Positions 9,739 through 18,528 of a stretch of DNA of 64,000 nt are shown here, one piece after another. Made by a program: the position numbers and the translations under genes. The stretch spans positions 186,001 to 250,000 of the forward strand of contig JANPZZ010000009.1 in assembly GCA_024707305.1 (NCBI GenBank), written 5' to 3'. This DNA is from Chitinophagaceae bacterium. GTDB lineage: Bacteria > Bacteroidota > Bacteroidia > Chitinophagales > Chitinophagaceae. The notes under the pieces were generated by a model. The model was not told where the DNA came from. It saw only the letters and a list, made by a program, of their open reading frames with translations, and did not search any database. Position 1 is the first letter of the stretch. Each line of letters opens with the position of its first letter.

Positions 9739-11394
9739 TCACTTATACAGTTGATCATAGTACTCATGCGCCATGCGGTTGCTTTCAAACTGAAAACGCA
9801 CATCGGCCATACCATTTTTCATGATCTGGCGCCAGGTTGAATAGTCTTCGTAATAAAGCGGGAGAATTTCGTTCTCCAGGATTTCATAAATCTTATTTAC
9901 GTCATACATATCCTGATCGTGAACAGACATGTTTGCGTAATCTGCCTTGGGCACTACGAACCCATTGTGTCCATGGTTGATAAACTCAGGAATCCATCCG
10001 TCGTCGGTTGAGAAGTTGACGGCACCATTCATAGAGGCCGTCATACCACTTGTACCGGATGCCTCGCGTGGTACGCGTGGATTATTCAGCCAGCAGTCAG
10101 CTGCCTGCTTCAAACGTTTGGAAAGTGTAAGCTCGTAACCCGTGAGCACCGCCATATTTTTATATCGCTTGCTCAGGTACACCAATTCGTTGAATTCACT
10201 GATGGCAGGATGGTCAACCGGATAAGGTTTTCCAGCCCAGATAACCTGTACCGGATATTTCGAATTATTCATCAACGCTTCAAACCTTTTCTCATCGGTA
10301 GTAATCAAACCCGCACGTTTGTATCCGGCAAAACGACGTGCCCACACAATGGTAAATACATCAGGGTTAAATAATTTTCCCGTCTGGTCGGCTACTATGT
10401 CGAATGCACGACGTTTTAAATATTTTTTGCGATCATCAATTCCATAATTATCACCCGCTTCGCTGAAACGATACAATTGTTTATCGGCCCAGTAACGATA
10501 GTTCTGTGAATTGGTAATTGAAATGATGGGGCAAACGCCGGCATACTTACTCCACATTTCACGTGATACCACACCATGCAATTGCGAAACAGCATTGGCA
10601 ATATGCGCAAAACGCAACGCTACCAGTGAGTGATTAAACAAATCATCAGTCAATCCCGTGAGGTGGCGCACTTCGTCAACCGACAAACCACAGAAATAAC
10701 TCATTTTATGACAGAGATAAATATCGTGCTTTTCGTTGCCGGCTTCTTCGGGTGTATGCGTAGTAAACACCAGTCTCTTTTTTACCTCGTCAATTTTTCG
10801 ATTGTATTTGCTATAAAGATAAAATGCAGCAGAAAGGCCATGCGCTTCATTCAGGTGATACAATTCAGGATTAAACCCGATAATGTCCATCAGTTTTGCA
10901 CCACCCACACCCAGGAGAATAAACTGCGCAACTTTTGTAGCCACGTTCGCATCGTAGAGGCGATGTGTAATTGTTTGAGAAACGTAATCGTTCTCAGGCA
11001 CATCTGTACTTAGCAGGAAAAGAGGTGCCGATTTAAAAGTTTCCGGATTGAGATAATACACTTTCACCCAAACCGGATGTTCGTGTACAGTGATTTGAAA
11101 TTTGATACCTGTATCTTCCAGGAAGCTATAATTCTTTTCATTCCAGGTTACGTCCAGTGTCTGATCCTGGTTGCGCTCCTGGTCGTAATAACCATATTTC
11201 CATAAGATGCCGATGCCCACCATATTCTGCCCCAATTCGTACGCACTGCGCATATGCGAGCCGGCAAGAAAACCCAAACCACCACTATAAATTTTCAGTG
11301 GCTGGTGCACAGCAAACTCCATTGAGAAGTAAGCTACGCGTTTGGAATAAGCTGATTCAACGTGATAAGGAACTTTAAACGAAGTAAAACTCAT
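9739..11394 (-). CDS. glgP: alpha-glucan phosphorylase family protein (short form)
   Basis: 551 residues, clearly shorter than E. coli GlgP (over 800) but normal for the short glycogen-phosphorylase family that lacks the N-terminal regulatory extension. It would release glucose-1-phosphate from alpha-1,4-glucan with PLP. Motifs: VAYFSMEFAV, YSGGLGFLAGSH (substrate loop), LNEAHGLSAAF, FTTHTPEEAGNEKHD, RRFAGYKRAGL (holding the expected PLP/phosphate lysine region) and REASGTSGMTASMNGA near the C-terminus. It is monocistronic, with a terminator downstream and a lipoprotein gene upstream. No glycogen synthase or branching enzyme is nearby. Confidence 0.9.
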   Translation of the reverse strand: MSFTSFKVPYHVESAYSKRVAYFSMEFAVHQPLKIYSGGLGFLAGSHMRSAYELGQNMVGIGILWKYGYYDQERNQDQTLDVTWNEKNYSFLEDTGIKFQITVHEHPVWVKVYYLNPETFKSAPLFLLSTDVPENDYVSQTITHRLYDANVATKVAQFILLGVGGAKLMDIIGFNPELYHLNEAHGLSAAFYLYSKYNRKIDEVKKRLVFTTHTPEEAGNEKHDIYLCHKMSYFCGLSVDEVRHLTGLTDDLFNHSLVALRFAHIANAVSQLHGVVSREMWSKYAGVCPIISITNSQNYRYWADKQLYRFSEAGDNYGIDDRKKYLKRRAFDIVADQTGKLFNPDVFTIVWARRFAGYKRAGLITTDEKRFEALMNNSKYPVQVIWAGKPYPVDHPAISEFNELVYLSKRYKNMAVLTGYELTLSKRLKQAADCWLNNPRVPREASGTSGMTASMNGAVNFSTDDGWIPEFINHGHNGFVVPKADYANMSVHDQDMYDVNKIYEILENEILPLYYEDYSTWRQIMKNGMADVRFQFESNRMAHEYYDQLYK

Positions 11395-11481
11395 AATGTG
11401 TCATTTTTACACGAAGGCGCAATATAGCTCTTAAAAAATAAAATGTGTGGGATTTCGCTGTAGCATTTTAACTACATCCAA

Positions 11482-12450
11482 TCATTTCCCTTTTTTAGAA
11501 GTGGTGACCGGTTTCACTTCTTTCTTGCGTGTGTACACGCCATCAAAGCTGCAGCGCAGCCCGCGTTTTGACCCACAGGGTTCCATTTCTTTTACCGTCA
11601 CACTCGTGCTGCTGAATGTAAATTGTAACACACAGGGTTCACCAGGCTCACGGTATTCTGCTTTGTTGGGTCCTTTTAATATCGCTTCGCCTTTTAATTC
11701 TCCTGTGCAATCACCATTATTTTTCTCAAAATGAATAAAAAAGTTCAGGCGATCCGACTTCCGTCCATCACGGAAGGAAAATAAATTCATTTTACCACTG
11801 CCATAGTCGGCTGTGTATTTCATCTTCCTGGAAAATGTATCAATAGGATTGATCAGTTCAGTGGGCTTCTTATCCAGCGCATCGGTTTGTATCAATATAA
11901 ATTCACTGGCGGCAGTATTCAGTACAAAAACCTTGCGGCCTTCATCAACAGTGCCATCACTGTTTCGTCGCGATGTATGTTGAAAGATTTCTTTTTTCTT
12001 TCCAAAAATGGAATATTCCCTTGTATTCGCTGCCTGGTCGGGTGCGAGAAAATTCATGGCACCGATAAACTGGTCTTTTTTATCGAATGCCAGCAAGAGC
12101 GCACTGCGGCGGGTGCCGGTCACCGACTTTACCAGCAAATAGGTTTCATTGTTACCCAGTTTACCAATAGGGTAAAACTTTGGTGTCGTCTTTTTTCCGG
12201 TAAGTGCTCCGATGATAGAATCGGGAACAAATTGTGTCAGCACTTTGCGGCTGATCCGAAGGCTGTCGTCATCTTTTCTCAACAGAAAAGTATCCTCCAT
12301 CTGGTATGCCATGTTTAATGGCGTAAAGAATTCAAGAAAATCCTTTACATCCACCGTCTCTTCTCCTGACAATGAAGGTTTCTTTTTTGAGGAGCAGGCA
12401 GCTATTGCCAGCACAATCCCTAAAAATCCTGCAACGAGAATGGCACGCAT
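11482..12450 (-). CDS. hypothetical lipoprotein
   Basis: 322 residues with a clear lipoprotein signal (hydrophobic ILVAGFLGIVLAIA followed by AACSS). The mature part is hydrophilic, rich in Lys and beta-prone, and contains two Cys pairs near the C-terminus (GDCTGE, EPCVLQF, EPCGSKRGLRCSF). I recognise no named domain. It would be anchored in the envelope facing the periplasm or the surface. It lies divergently from the DtxR-type regulator; their shared upstream region holds the candidate metal-regulator operator, so a metal-related role is possible but unproven. Confidence 0.7.
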   Translation of the reverse strand: MRAILVAGFLGIVLAIAACSSKKKPSLSGEETVDVKDFLEFFTPLNMAYQMEDTFLLRKDDDSLRISRKVLTQFVPDSIIGALTGKKTTPKFYPIGKLGNNETYLLVKSVTGTRRSALLLAFDKKDQFIGAMNFLAPDQAANTREYSIFGKKKEIFQHTSRRNSDGTVDEGRKVFVLNTAASEFILIQTDALDKKPTELINPIDTFSRKMKYTADYGSGKMNLFSFRDGRKSDRLNFFIHFEKNNGDCTGELKGEAILKGPNKAEYREPGEPCVLQFTFSSTSVTVKEMEPCGSKRGLRCSFDGVYTRKKEVKPVTTSKKGK

Positions 12451-12528
12451 GTAGACACAATTAGACGGGCAAATTAAGTGATTCCTGCCAACCCGTCAAC
12501 CATTGATTTTGAAAAAAGAAAGCATTTT

Positions 12529-12555
12529 TTTAGGTTTGTCTAAAAATATATTTAG
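12529..12555. promoter_or_regulatory. overlapping inverted repeats, candidate DtxR/MntR-type operator
   Basis: TTTAGGTTTGTCTAAA (12529-12544) and CTAAAAATATATTTAG (12540-12555) are two overlapping inverted repeats with TTTAG/CTAAA half-sites, ending just before the start codon at 12558. DtxR/MntR-family operators have TTTAGG...CCTAAA-like half-sites, so autoregulation of the regulator-ZIP pair is a reasonable inference. Confidence 0.45.
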
Positions 12556-12557
12556 TT

Positions 12558-13211
12558 GTGCTGAATTATTCAACCAGTGAAGAGAATTATATCAAGGCCA
12601 TTTTCCACCTGCAGGGAGAAGGTTCTGTGAATACAAATAAGCTTGCCGCCGAACTAAAAACCCGTCCGGCATCGGTAACCGATATGATGAAAAAGCTGCG
12701 CGATAAAAAGCTGGTTCATTACCAGGCGTATAAAGGTTTCCGGTTGACGACGGAAGGGAAAAAGCTGGCTTTACTCATCATCCGGCGTCACCGCTTATGG
12801 GAATTTTTTCTTGCAGAAAAATTGCGCTTTAGCTGGGATGAAGTGCATGAAGTGGCGGAGGACCTGGAACACGTGAGTAGCAAAAAACTGGTTGACAAGC
12901 TGGATGAATACCTGGGATTCCCCCGTTTTGATCCACATGGTGATCCCATCCCTGATGCCAATGGAAAGATTGAACCCACAAAGCAGGTTTGCCTTACAGA
13001 TCTCGCTTTGAATAAACCGGGCATTGTATGTTATGTGAGTGATCAAAGCACAGAAATGCTGGAATTACTCAGCCATAAAAACATTGGCATGGGTACAAGG
13101 CTTGAAATTAAAAAAAGATTTCAGTTTGACCAGTCCCTCGAAATACGCGTTAAACAACAAACAGAAACCATCAGCGAAGTACTCGCACGGAACATCTACG
13201 TTAAAATATAG
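12558..13211 (+). CDS. DtxR/MntR-family metal-dependent transcriptional regulator
   Basis: 217 residues starting at GTG 12558. An N-terminal winged helix (SEENYIKAIFHL ... NTNKLAAELKTRPASVTDMM) is followed by the metal-binding/dimerisation domain (LLIIRRHRLWEFFLAEKL ... EVHEVAEDLEHVSS) and a C-terminal FeoA/SH3-like domain (CYVSDQSTEMLELL ... GMGTRLEIKKRF). The HRLWE...E...EDLEH pattern matches the metal site of MntR/DtxR proteins. It lies 3 bp upstream of a ZIP metal transporter, so it probably represses that gene when Mn or Fe is plentiful. Inverted repeats sit immediately upstream. Confidence 0.9.
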   Translation: MLNYSTSEENYIKAIFHLQGEGSVNTNKLAAELKTRPASVTDMMKKLRDKKLVHYQAYKGFRLTTEGKKLALLIIRRHRLWEFFLAEKLRFSWDEVHEVAEDLEHVSSKKLVDKLDEYLGFPRFDPHGDPIPDANGKIEPTKQVCLTDLALNKPGIVCYVSDQSTEMLELLSHKNIGMGTRLEIKKRFQFDQSLEIRVKQQTETISEVLARNIYVKI

Positions 13212-13214
13212 GAA

Positions 13215-14040
13215 ATGGAGACCATCGAAAAATTCTTTTCAGAGATTGGACCTGTTTATGCGGCATTGTTGGCAACAACATTTACCTGGGCGCTTACGGC
13301 ACTCGGTGCAGCCTTTGTTTTTTTCTTTAAAACATTAAACCGTGGTGTACTCGATCCCATGTTGGGATTTACGGGTGGTGTAATGGTAGCTGCCAGTTTT
13401 TGGTCGTTGTTGAATCCTGCCATTGAGATTTCCGAGAAAATGTATCCCGGCATGAGTTGGATGCCTGCGGCTGTGGGCTTCTTCCTGGGTGCAATGTTCA
13501 TTTATGTGCTGGATCGTTTTACTCCTCACCTGCATATCAATTTCGGCATACAGGAAACAGAAGGTGTGAAAACAAAATTGCATCGCACCACATTGTTGAT
13601 TCTCGCAATTACACTCCATAATATTCCTGAAGGGCTGGCTGTGGGTGTGTTGTTTGGTGCTGCCGCATTGGGCATGGAAGATGCGTCTGTTTCGGCAGCC
13701 ATTGCACTGGCGATTGGTATTGGCATTCAGAATTTTCCGGAAGGCATTGCCGTATCCATGCCGCTGCGTCGCCACGGCGTATCACGATTCAAAAAGTTTC
13801 TGGTATGGGCAGTTATCTGCGATTGTAGAGCCGATTGCAGGTGTATTGGGTGCCGTTGCAGTGATTTATATGCAGCCCATTCTCCCCTTTGCCCTGGCCT
13901 TTGCTGCTGGTGCTATGATTTTTGTAGTGGTGGAAGAAGTAATTCCTGAAACCCAGCGCGATAAATATACCGACCGCTCTGTACTTGGTTTCATTGGCGG
14001 TTTTTTGGTGATGATGATTCTGGATGTGGCGTTGGGGTAA
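13215..14040 (+). CDS. ZIP-family divalent metal transporter, one frameshift
   Basis: About 275 residues joined, seven to eight membrane helices, GufA/ZupT type. The metal-site helices are visible: LAITLHNIPEGLAVG (HNxPEG) and IGIGIQNFPEGIAVS, with a short His-containing loop (TPHLHINFG) between. The frame breaks in the A5 run 13791-13795; with four A the sequence continues VSRFKSFWYGQLSAIVEPIAG through to VVEEVIPETQRDKY and the last helix. It starts 3 bp after the DtxR-type regulator stop, implying cotranscription and translational coupling. The likely role is uptake of Mn, Fe or Zn; the metal cannot be told from sequence. Confidence 0.88.
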
Positions 14041-14210
14041 TCAATCGATGGTCGATGATCGATGATTGATGGTCGATGATTGATGGTCGATGGTCGATGG
14101 TTGCTTCGACGGCATGTTGCCGCACCAGCTTGCGGGATCGGTATACCTGCATTTTAAAACTCCTTCGATCATCGAACATCGATCATCGATCATCGAATAT
14201 CTACCATCGA
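14041..14210. repeat. ATCG-type inverted repeat element, copy 2
   Basis: Left arm of GATGGTC/GATGATC units, right arm of CATCGAT units, with a core holding GGGATCGGTATACCTGC. It fills the space between the convergent ends of the ZIP and Crp genes. The core is shared with 53411-53617 and, inverted, with 55640-55846. Confidence 0.8.
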
Positions 14211-14214
14211 TTTC

Positions 14215-14802
14215 TCATTTCTTCTCCCTCAACAAATGTTTAAACCTGCTGAATGTTTCAGGTTTAATATTGAGATAAGTGGCGAGATATTTTTGGGGAA
14301 CGCGTTGAAGCAGGTCGGGATTTTTCATAACAAAATTGAGGAAGCGTTCACGCGGCGTCATTTTGATCAATTGCATTTGCCAGTTGTCTTTTATCACCAT
14401 CGCGTGGGTGAGGATAAGTCGGCCGAGGTGTTCCATTTTTTTAGAAGACGAATACACATTCTCCAGATCTTCATAACGGATGCTGACGACTGTAGATGGT
14501 TCGATTGCTGCCACGTAATATTCCGAAGGTCGGCGACTGTAAAATGATTCCTGGCTCAGGATGATATGCCCTTCTGTGGAAATCTGGATGTTGATTTCAG
14601 CATCACCCTTTTTATAATATTTCCTGATAAGACCTTTTGCAATAAAATTGAAATGGTTCTCTATCTCACCTTCGCGCACGAGTATTTCCCGCTTCCCAAA
14701 CCTGCGAACACGGATCACCGGCATCAGTTGCTTTGCAAACTCGTCATCCGTCACATTTACAAACCGACGGAGGTATTCCAGGAAGGTTCTGGTAGAGTCC
14801 AT
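14215..14802 (-). CDS. Crp/Fnr-family transcriptional regulator
   Basis: 195 residues. Cyclic-nucleotide-binding-like beta-roll in the first 120 residues (RRFGKREILVREGEIENHF ... GLIRKYYKK) and a short C-terminal helix-turn-helix (RVPQKYLATYLNIKPETFSR). No cysteine cluster of the Fnr type, and the cyclic-nucleotide pocket motif is not conserved, so the ligand is unknown. Many Bacteroidetes carry several such stand-alone Crp-like regulators. The neighbouring genes give no clear target. It converges with the ZIP transporter across a repeat element. Confidence 0.87.
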   Translation of the reverse strand: MDSTRTFLEYLRRFVNVTDDEFAKQLMPVIRVRRFGKREILVREGEIENHFNFIAKGLIRKYYKKGDAEINIQISTEGHIILSQESFYSRRPSEYYVAAIEPSTVVSIRYEDLENVYSSSKKMEHLGRLILTHAMVIKDNWQMQLIKMTPRERFLNFVMKNPDLLQRVPQKYLATYLNIKPETFSRFKHLLREKK

Positions 14803-15099
14803 ATGATAATTTGTCGTATAATTTAAGCAATTATCGGCAAAACGGCAAACGGCAAAAAAATGTGGAAATGAGAAAATGCGGAAATGTGCAGGTGCATGCC
14901 CTGGTGATAATAGCCTGAAAGGTTACAAATTCACATTGCTTACGGCAATTTAACAGAGAACCTCTTTAGGTACCTGGTACTTGCTTCTATAAACTAAAAA
15001 AAAACAGACTTGGGCTGCTTTTTTATTTTTCACGTTTGCCGTTTCGCGTTTACCGATTCACACGTCTCACGCCTTACGTAATAAATTCTACAGAAATTG
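14803..15099. other. intergenic spacer with short repeats, upstream of icd
   Basis: Holds an inverted TTTGCCG-type unit with GGAAATG units (14832-14895) and a second TTTGCCG-type unit (15043-15075). Between them is a unique AT-rich stretch (14900-15030) with no coding frame and a weak T-rich end at 15011-15030. No RNA gene is evident. Confidence 0.55.
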
Positions 15100-15107
15100 T
15101 AGATTTG
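15100..15107 (+). promoter_or_regulatory. candidate -7 promoter element for icd
   Basis: TAGATTTG fits TAnnTTTG and lies 40 bp upstream of the icd start. No convincing TTTG element is seen at the normal distance. Confidence 0.4.
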
Positions 15108-15147
15108 CCATCCTTTGTTCGACTATTAACTTAAAACCAACACTATT

Positions 15148-16382
15148 ATGGCCCAAAAAGATCAAAGTTGCCAATCCTGTCGTGGAATTGGATGGTGATG
15201 AAATGACACGTATTATCTGGAAATTCATTAAAGACAAGCTGATTCTCCCCTATCTCGAGTTGGATATCAAGTACTTTGACCTGGGTGTTGAGTACCGCGA
15301 CCAGACAAATGATCAGGTAACGATTGATGCAGCCAATGCGATTCGTGAGTATGGTGTAGGTATTAAGTGTGCAACCATCACGCCCGATGAAGCACGCGTT
15401 AAAGAGTTCAATCTCAAGCAAATGTGGAAGAGCCCCAACGGCACTATCCGCAATATCCTCGATGGAACCGTATTCCGTGAACCGATCGTAATCAGCAATA
15501 TTCCCCGCCTGGTAACCAACTGGACTGCTCCCATCATCGTGGGCCGTCATGCTTTTGGTGACCAGTACCGCGCTACTGATACGGTAATCAAAGGAAAAAG
15601 GTAAACTCACTATGACCTTCACGCCCGAAGGCGGTGGTGAGCCCCAGACTTTTGAAGTTTACAATTATAAAGGTGATGGCGTAGCCATGACCATGTACAA
15701 TACCGATGAGAGCATCAAAGGTTTTGCCCGCAGCTGCTTCAATATGGCGCTGAGCAAAAAATGGCCTTTGTACCTGTCTACCAAAAACACGATCCTTAAA
15801 AAATATGATGGTCGTTTCAAAGACATTTTCGAAGACATTTATGTAAACGAATTCAAGGCGCAGTTTGATGCAGCAGGCATCGTATACGAGCATCGCCTGA
15901 TTGATGACATGGTGGCCAGCGCACTGAAGTGGAATGGCAACTTTGTATGGGCTTGTAAAAACTACGACGGCGACGTACAAAGCGACACTGTAGCACAGGG
16001 CTTTGGTTCACTCGGATTGATGACTTCCGTTTTGATCACTCCTGATGGAAAAACCATGGAAGCTGAAGCAGCACATGGTACCGTAACACGTCACTACCGC
16101 GATCATCAGCAGGGCAAACCAACCAGCACCAACCCGATCGCATCCATCTTCGCGTGGACACGCGGTCTCGCGTTCCGTGGCAAACTGGACAACAACCAGC
16201 CGCTGATCGATTTTTGCCATTCCCTCGAGCAGGTATGTATCGAAACAGTGGAAGAAGGAAAAATGACAAAAGACCTTGCAGTTTGTATTCACGGCAACAA
16301 AGTGAAACATGGTGAACACTTCCTTTATACTGAAGAGTTCCTCGAAGCGATTGATCAGAACTTAAAAAAGAAGATGTCCTGA
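15148..16382 (+). CDS. icd: NADP-dependent isocitrate dehydrogenase (eukaryotic type), two frameshifts
   Basis: About 411 residues joined, the homodimeric NADP-IDH type common to eukaryotes and Bacteroidetes. It converts isocitrate to 2-oxoglutarate. Motifs: [32 protein letters not shown] (isocitrate-binding Ser/Arg), [26 protein letters not shown] and [13 protein letters not shown]. Break one is in the A5 run 15155-15159 right after MAQK; four A give [14 protein letters not shown]. Break two is in the A5 run 15595-15599; four A give [10 protein letters not shown]. Both add one base. Followed by a strong terminator. Confidence 0.94.
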
Positions 16383-16395
16383 CTTTTAAAAAAAA

Positions 16396-16422
16396 AACCT
16401 CCCTATCGGGAGGTTTTTTTTA
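16396..16422 (+). terminator. intrinsic terminator of icd
   Basis: Perfect 8-bp stem AACCTCCC/GGGAGGTT with a TATC loop and a T-run, 13 bp after the stop. The A-run on the other side would let it work on both strands. Confidence 0.85.
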
Positions 16423-16433
16423 AGTGCTGCGAT

Positions 16434-16530
16434 GGGGCGGCGGGAATGGGGGATGGAGGATGGGAGATGGAGGATGGGAGATGGTGGATGGTGGATGGTG
16501 GATGGTGGATGGGGGGATGGTGGATGGGGG
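16434..16530. repeat. GGATGGG-type G-rich array
   Basis: About a dozen 7- to 8-bp units (GGATGGA, GGATGGGA, GATGGTG) with no spacers. Same family as 22878-23046 and 54749-54815. Confidence 0.75.
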
Positions 16531-16718
16531 AATCAGAATTGATTAACGAAAATGACTGTCCCGAAGGGACGGAATATCTGTAGCTCAAAAAAATTTCCCA
16601 TTGTATTAGTCCCGAAGGGACGATATCTGCGTGGAGAAGAACTGTTCTCCGGCCTGAGCGATTTAAAAAATATTAAAATCCCGATTTGCATCTTTCACAT
16701 TAGCGCAAATAAACGCAG
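16531..16718. repeat. two GTCCCGAAGGGAC palindromes in a non-coding spacer
   Basis: GTCCCGAAGGGAC occurs at about 16558-16570 and again at 16609-16621, each followed by a GATATCTG/AATATCTG-like segment. This is a small dispersed palindromic repeat; the rest of the stretch shows no gene. Confidence 0.6.
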
Positions 16719-16761
16719 CTCTTAAAATTAACCTCCCCATCGGGAGGTTTAATTTTAAGAG
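16719..16761. terminator. long hairpin upstream of the PrsW-GNAT gene
   Basis: CTCTTAAAATTAACCTCCC pairs with GGGAGGTTTAATTTTAAGAG across a 4-nt loop, with one unpaired base, giving about 19 bp of stem. Its AACCTCCC-ATC-GGGAGGTT tip is nearly the same as the icd terminator 330 bp upstream. It is terminator-like in either direction but stands just before a gene, so it may instead be a repeat-family hairpin. Confidence 0.55.
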
Positions 16762-16827
16762 TACCAAAGATTGGGTATTTCCGAACCCTGCTTAATTTCT
16801 ATCTTTCTGTCGCAAATACAAAAATTC

Positions 16828-18057
16828 ATGGATTTACTCGCCATTGCCATTGCTCCCGGTATCGCTATCTGTTTGTTCATTCTCCATCGGGATGCATATA
16901 ATAAAGAACCAAAACTTGAACTGATCTTTAGCTTCCTTCTTGGCGTAGTCAGCGTTGTGCCAGCCATTTTTATCGAAAGGCAGTTTTATGACTATAATGA
17001 TGTTTCCATCCCCGGTATCGCACTGAAAGCTTTTATTGTTGTTGCACTTACAGAAGAAGCGGTGAAATACGCTGTTTTAAGACTGTACTCTTTCAACCGG
17101 CCCAGTTTTGATGAGCCGCTTGATGGAATTGTGTATGGCGTTATGGTGAGCATGGGTTTTGCCACTATGGAAAACATCATGTATGTACAGCAATATGGGA
17201 TGATGGTGGGTGTGCAGCGAATGTTTCTTGCGGTACCTGCGCATGCCACATTCGGAGTATTGATGGGTTATTTTGTAGGTAAAGCGAAATTTGCTGAACC
17301 AGGGAAACGTTCACGCTTGTTAGGAATGGGATTGTTGTGGGCAACATTCTCACACGGATGTTACGACTTCTTTCTTTTCCTCGGGCAGTCCCCGGAAGTA
17401 ACCGCACACGTTTCACAGGTATTATTAATTTTGGGAGCCGTTGTTTCATTGATCATATCCGCAATATTAAGTCTACGGCATCTGAAAATTCACCGTTTAC
17501 TTTCGCAACAGACGTACCTCAACGGCGGTCCAAAAGCGCCGGAGGGAATGCTCGTTACGTCAAACCCCAACATCTTTCTACGACTTGCTTCGCCTAAGGA
17601 CATTTCACTTATACAATACCTGGCACAGCAGGTTTGGCCTCAAACTTATCAGCAAATCCTGCACCCCAACCAGATTCAGTACATGATGAACATGTCGTAT
17701 TCACCAACAGCATTGCAGGAGCAGATGGCCAGGGGACACTTTTTCTTTGTAGTATACAACCAATCTGATCCGGTAGGTTTCCTGTCTGTGGGAGGCGTGG
17801 GTGTAGGACAATACAGGTTACACAAAATCTACGTGCTAGGGACAGAACAGGGCAAAGGAACGGGCCGCCTTATCTTAGAAAGTATCATGAACTACCTGCG
17901 CAACGCGGGTGGCAAATCGCTGGAATTAAATGTAAACCGGAATAACCGCGCCCGTTCATTCTACGAGAAAATGGGTTTCGTGATTATTCGCGAAGAAGAT
18001 ATCAATATCGGCGAAGGATTCTTTATGAACGATTTTGTAATGCGCCGAACACTATAG
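16828..18057 (+). CDS. PrsW-like intramembrane protease fused to a GNAT acetyltransferase
   Basis: 409 residues from ATG 16828 (MDLLAIAIAPGIAICLFIL); the frame is open further upstream but this Met begins the first helix. Residues 1-235 form a multi-helix PrsW-type membrane domain with EEAVKY near 76, FATMEN near 113, PAHATFG near 138 and SHGCYDFF near 176, the conserved Glu and His positions of the PrsW/CPBP-like superfamily. Residues about 249-409 are a cytosolic GNAT domain with the acetyl-CoA loop EQGKGTGRLILES and the C-terminal RARSFYEKMGFVI. PrsW cleaves anti-sigma factors in Bacillus; a GNAT fusion is unusual and its substrates are unknown. No frameshift is needed, so the fusion is real in this sequence. 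Confidence 0.85.
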   Translation: MDLLAIAIAPGIAICLFILHRDAYNKEPKLELIFSFLLGVVSVVPAIFIERQFYDYNDVSIPGIALKAFIVVALTEEAVKYAVLRLYSFNRPSFDEPLDGIVYGVMVSMGFATMENIMYVQQYGMMVGVQRMFLAVPAHATFGVLMGYFVGKAKFAEPGKRSRLLGMGLLWATFSHGCYDFFLFLGQSPEVTAHVSQVLLILGAVVSLIISAILSLRHLKIHRLLSQQTYLNGGPKAPEGMLVTSNPNIFLRLASPKDISLIQYLAQQVWPQTYQQILHPNQIQYMMNMSYSPTALQEQMARGHFFFVVYNQSDPVGFLSVGGVGVGQYRLHKIYVLGTEQGKGTGRLILESIMNYLRNAGGKSLELNVNRNNRARSFYEKMGFVIIREEDINIGEGFFMNDFVMRRTL

Positions 18058-18523
18058 CGAATCCTGATTCTGAAAACAGGGCAGGTACGCTGCCGGATCA
18101 GCCGGCGTTTCAAAATCGAATAATAATATTTCAAGTTTGACTCCGGGAGTTAATTTCCCAATTACCTCCCCTTTCTTTATTCGCTGCTGAGCACGAACCA
18201 GGGGCTGCTGTACTCCTGATATCCAGAACCAGAAATCTTCATAGCTGTAAACAATTCCATATGTACCATCGGGATCGCGTTGAACAGTAGCAACTATACC
18301 ATCGGCACAGGACTTCACCAGGCTGTCGGTAGCGCTGCTGATTACGAGTTTACGTTCTTCCCCACCTGTATAGCGGATTCCAACGCTGTCGATGAGTCGT
18401 TTGGCATTATTTAACGGACAAACAATAGAGGGGATTTCGTGATCATCGGTTTGAGCTTTCGTAACCGATGAAAACAGGAGGTTGTTGCAAACAGCAACAA
18501 CAATGAGAAAAGAGGGTACGCAT
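18052..18523 (-). CDS. secreted M23-like (LytM-fold) protein lacking metal ligands, one frameshift
   Basis: About 156 residues when joined. Starting at ATG 18523, MRTLF leads into the next frame after a T4 run (plus-strand A 18508-18511); one T fewer gives a good signal peptide (MRTLFLIVVAVCNNLLFSS). The C-terminal part (CADGIVATVQRDPDGTYGIV ... IKKGEVIGKL ... KLEILLFDFETPADP) has the rhythm of an M23/LytM domain, but the usual HxxxD and HxH zinc ligands are absent: the LHFE position reads LLFDFE. It may be a non-catalytic LytM-like protein of the EnvC kind. The family call is tentative. Its end overlaps the convergent PrsW-GNAT gene by a few bases. Confidence 0.55.
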
Positions 18524-18528
18524 ATAAT

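Noticed and set aside
16771-16827. Longer N-terminus for the PrsW-GNAT gene
   Set aside because: The extra 19 residues precede a natural first helix and overlap the promoter area; ATG 16828 gives the expected protein.
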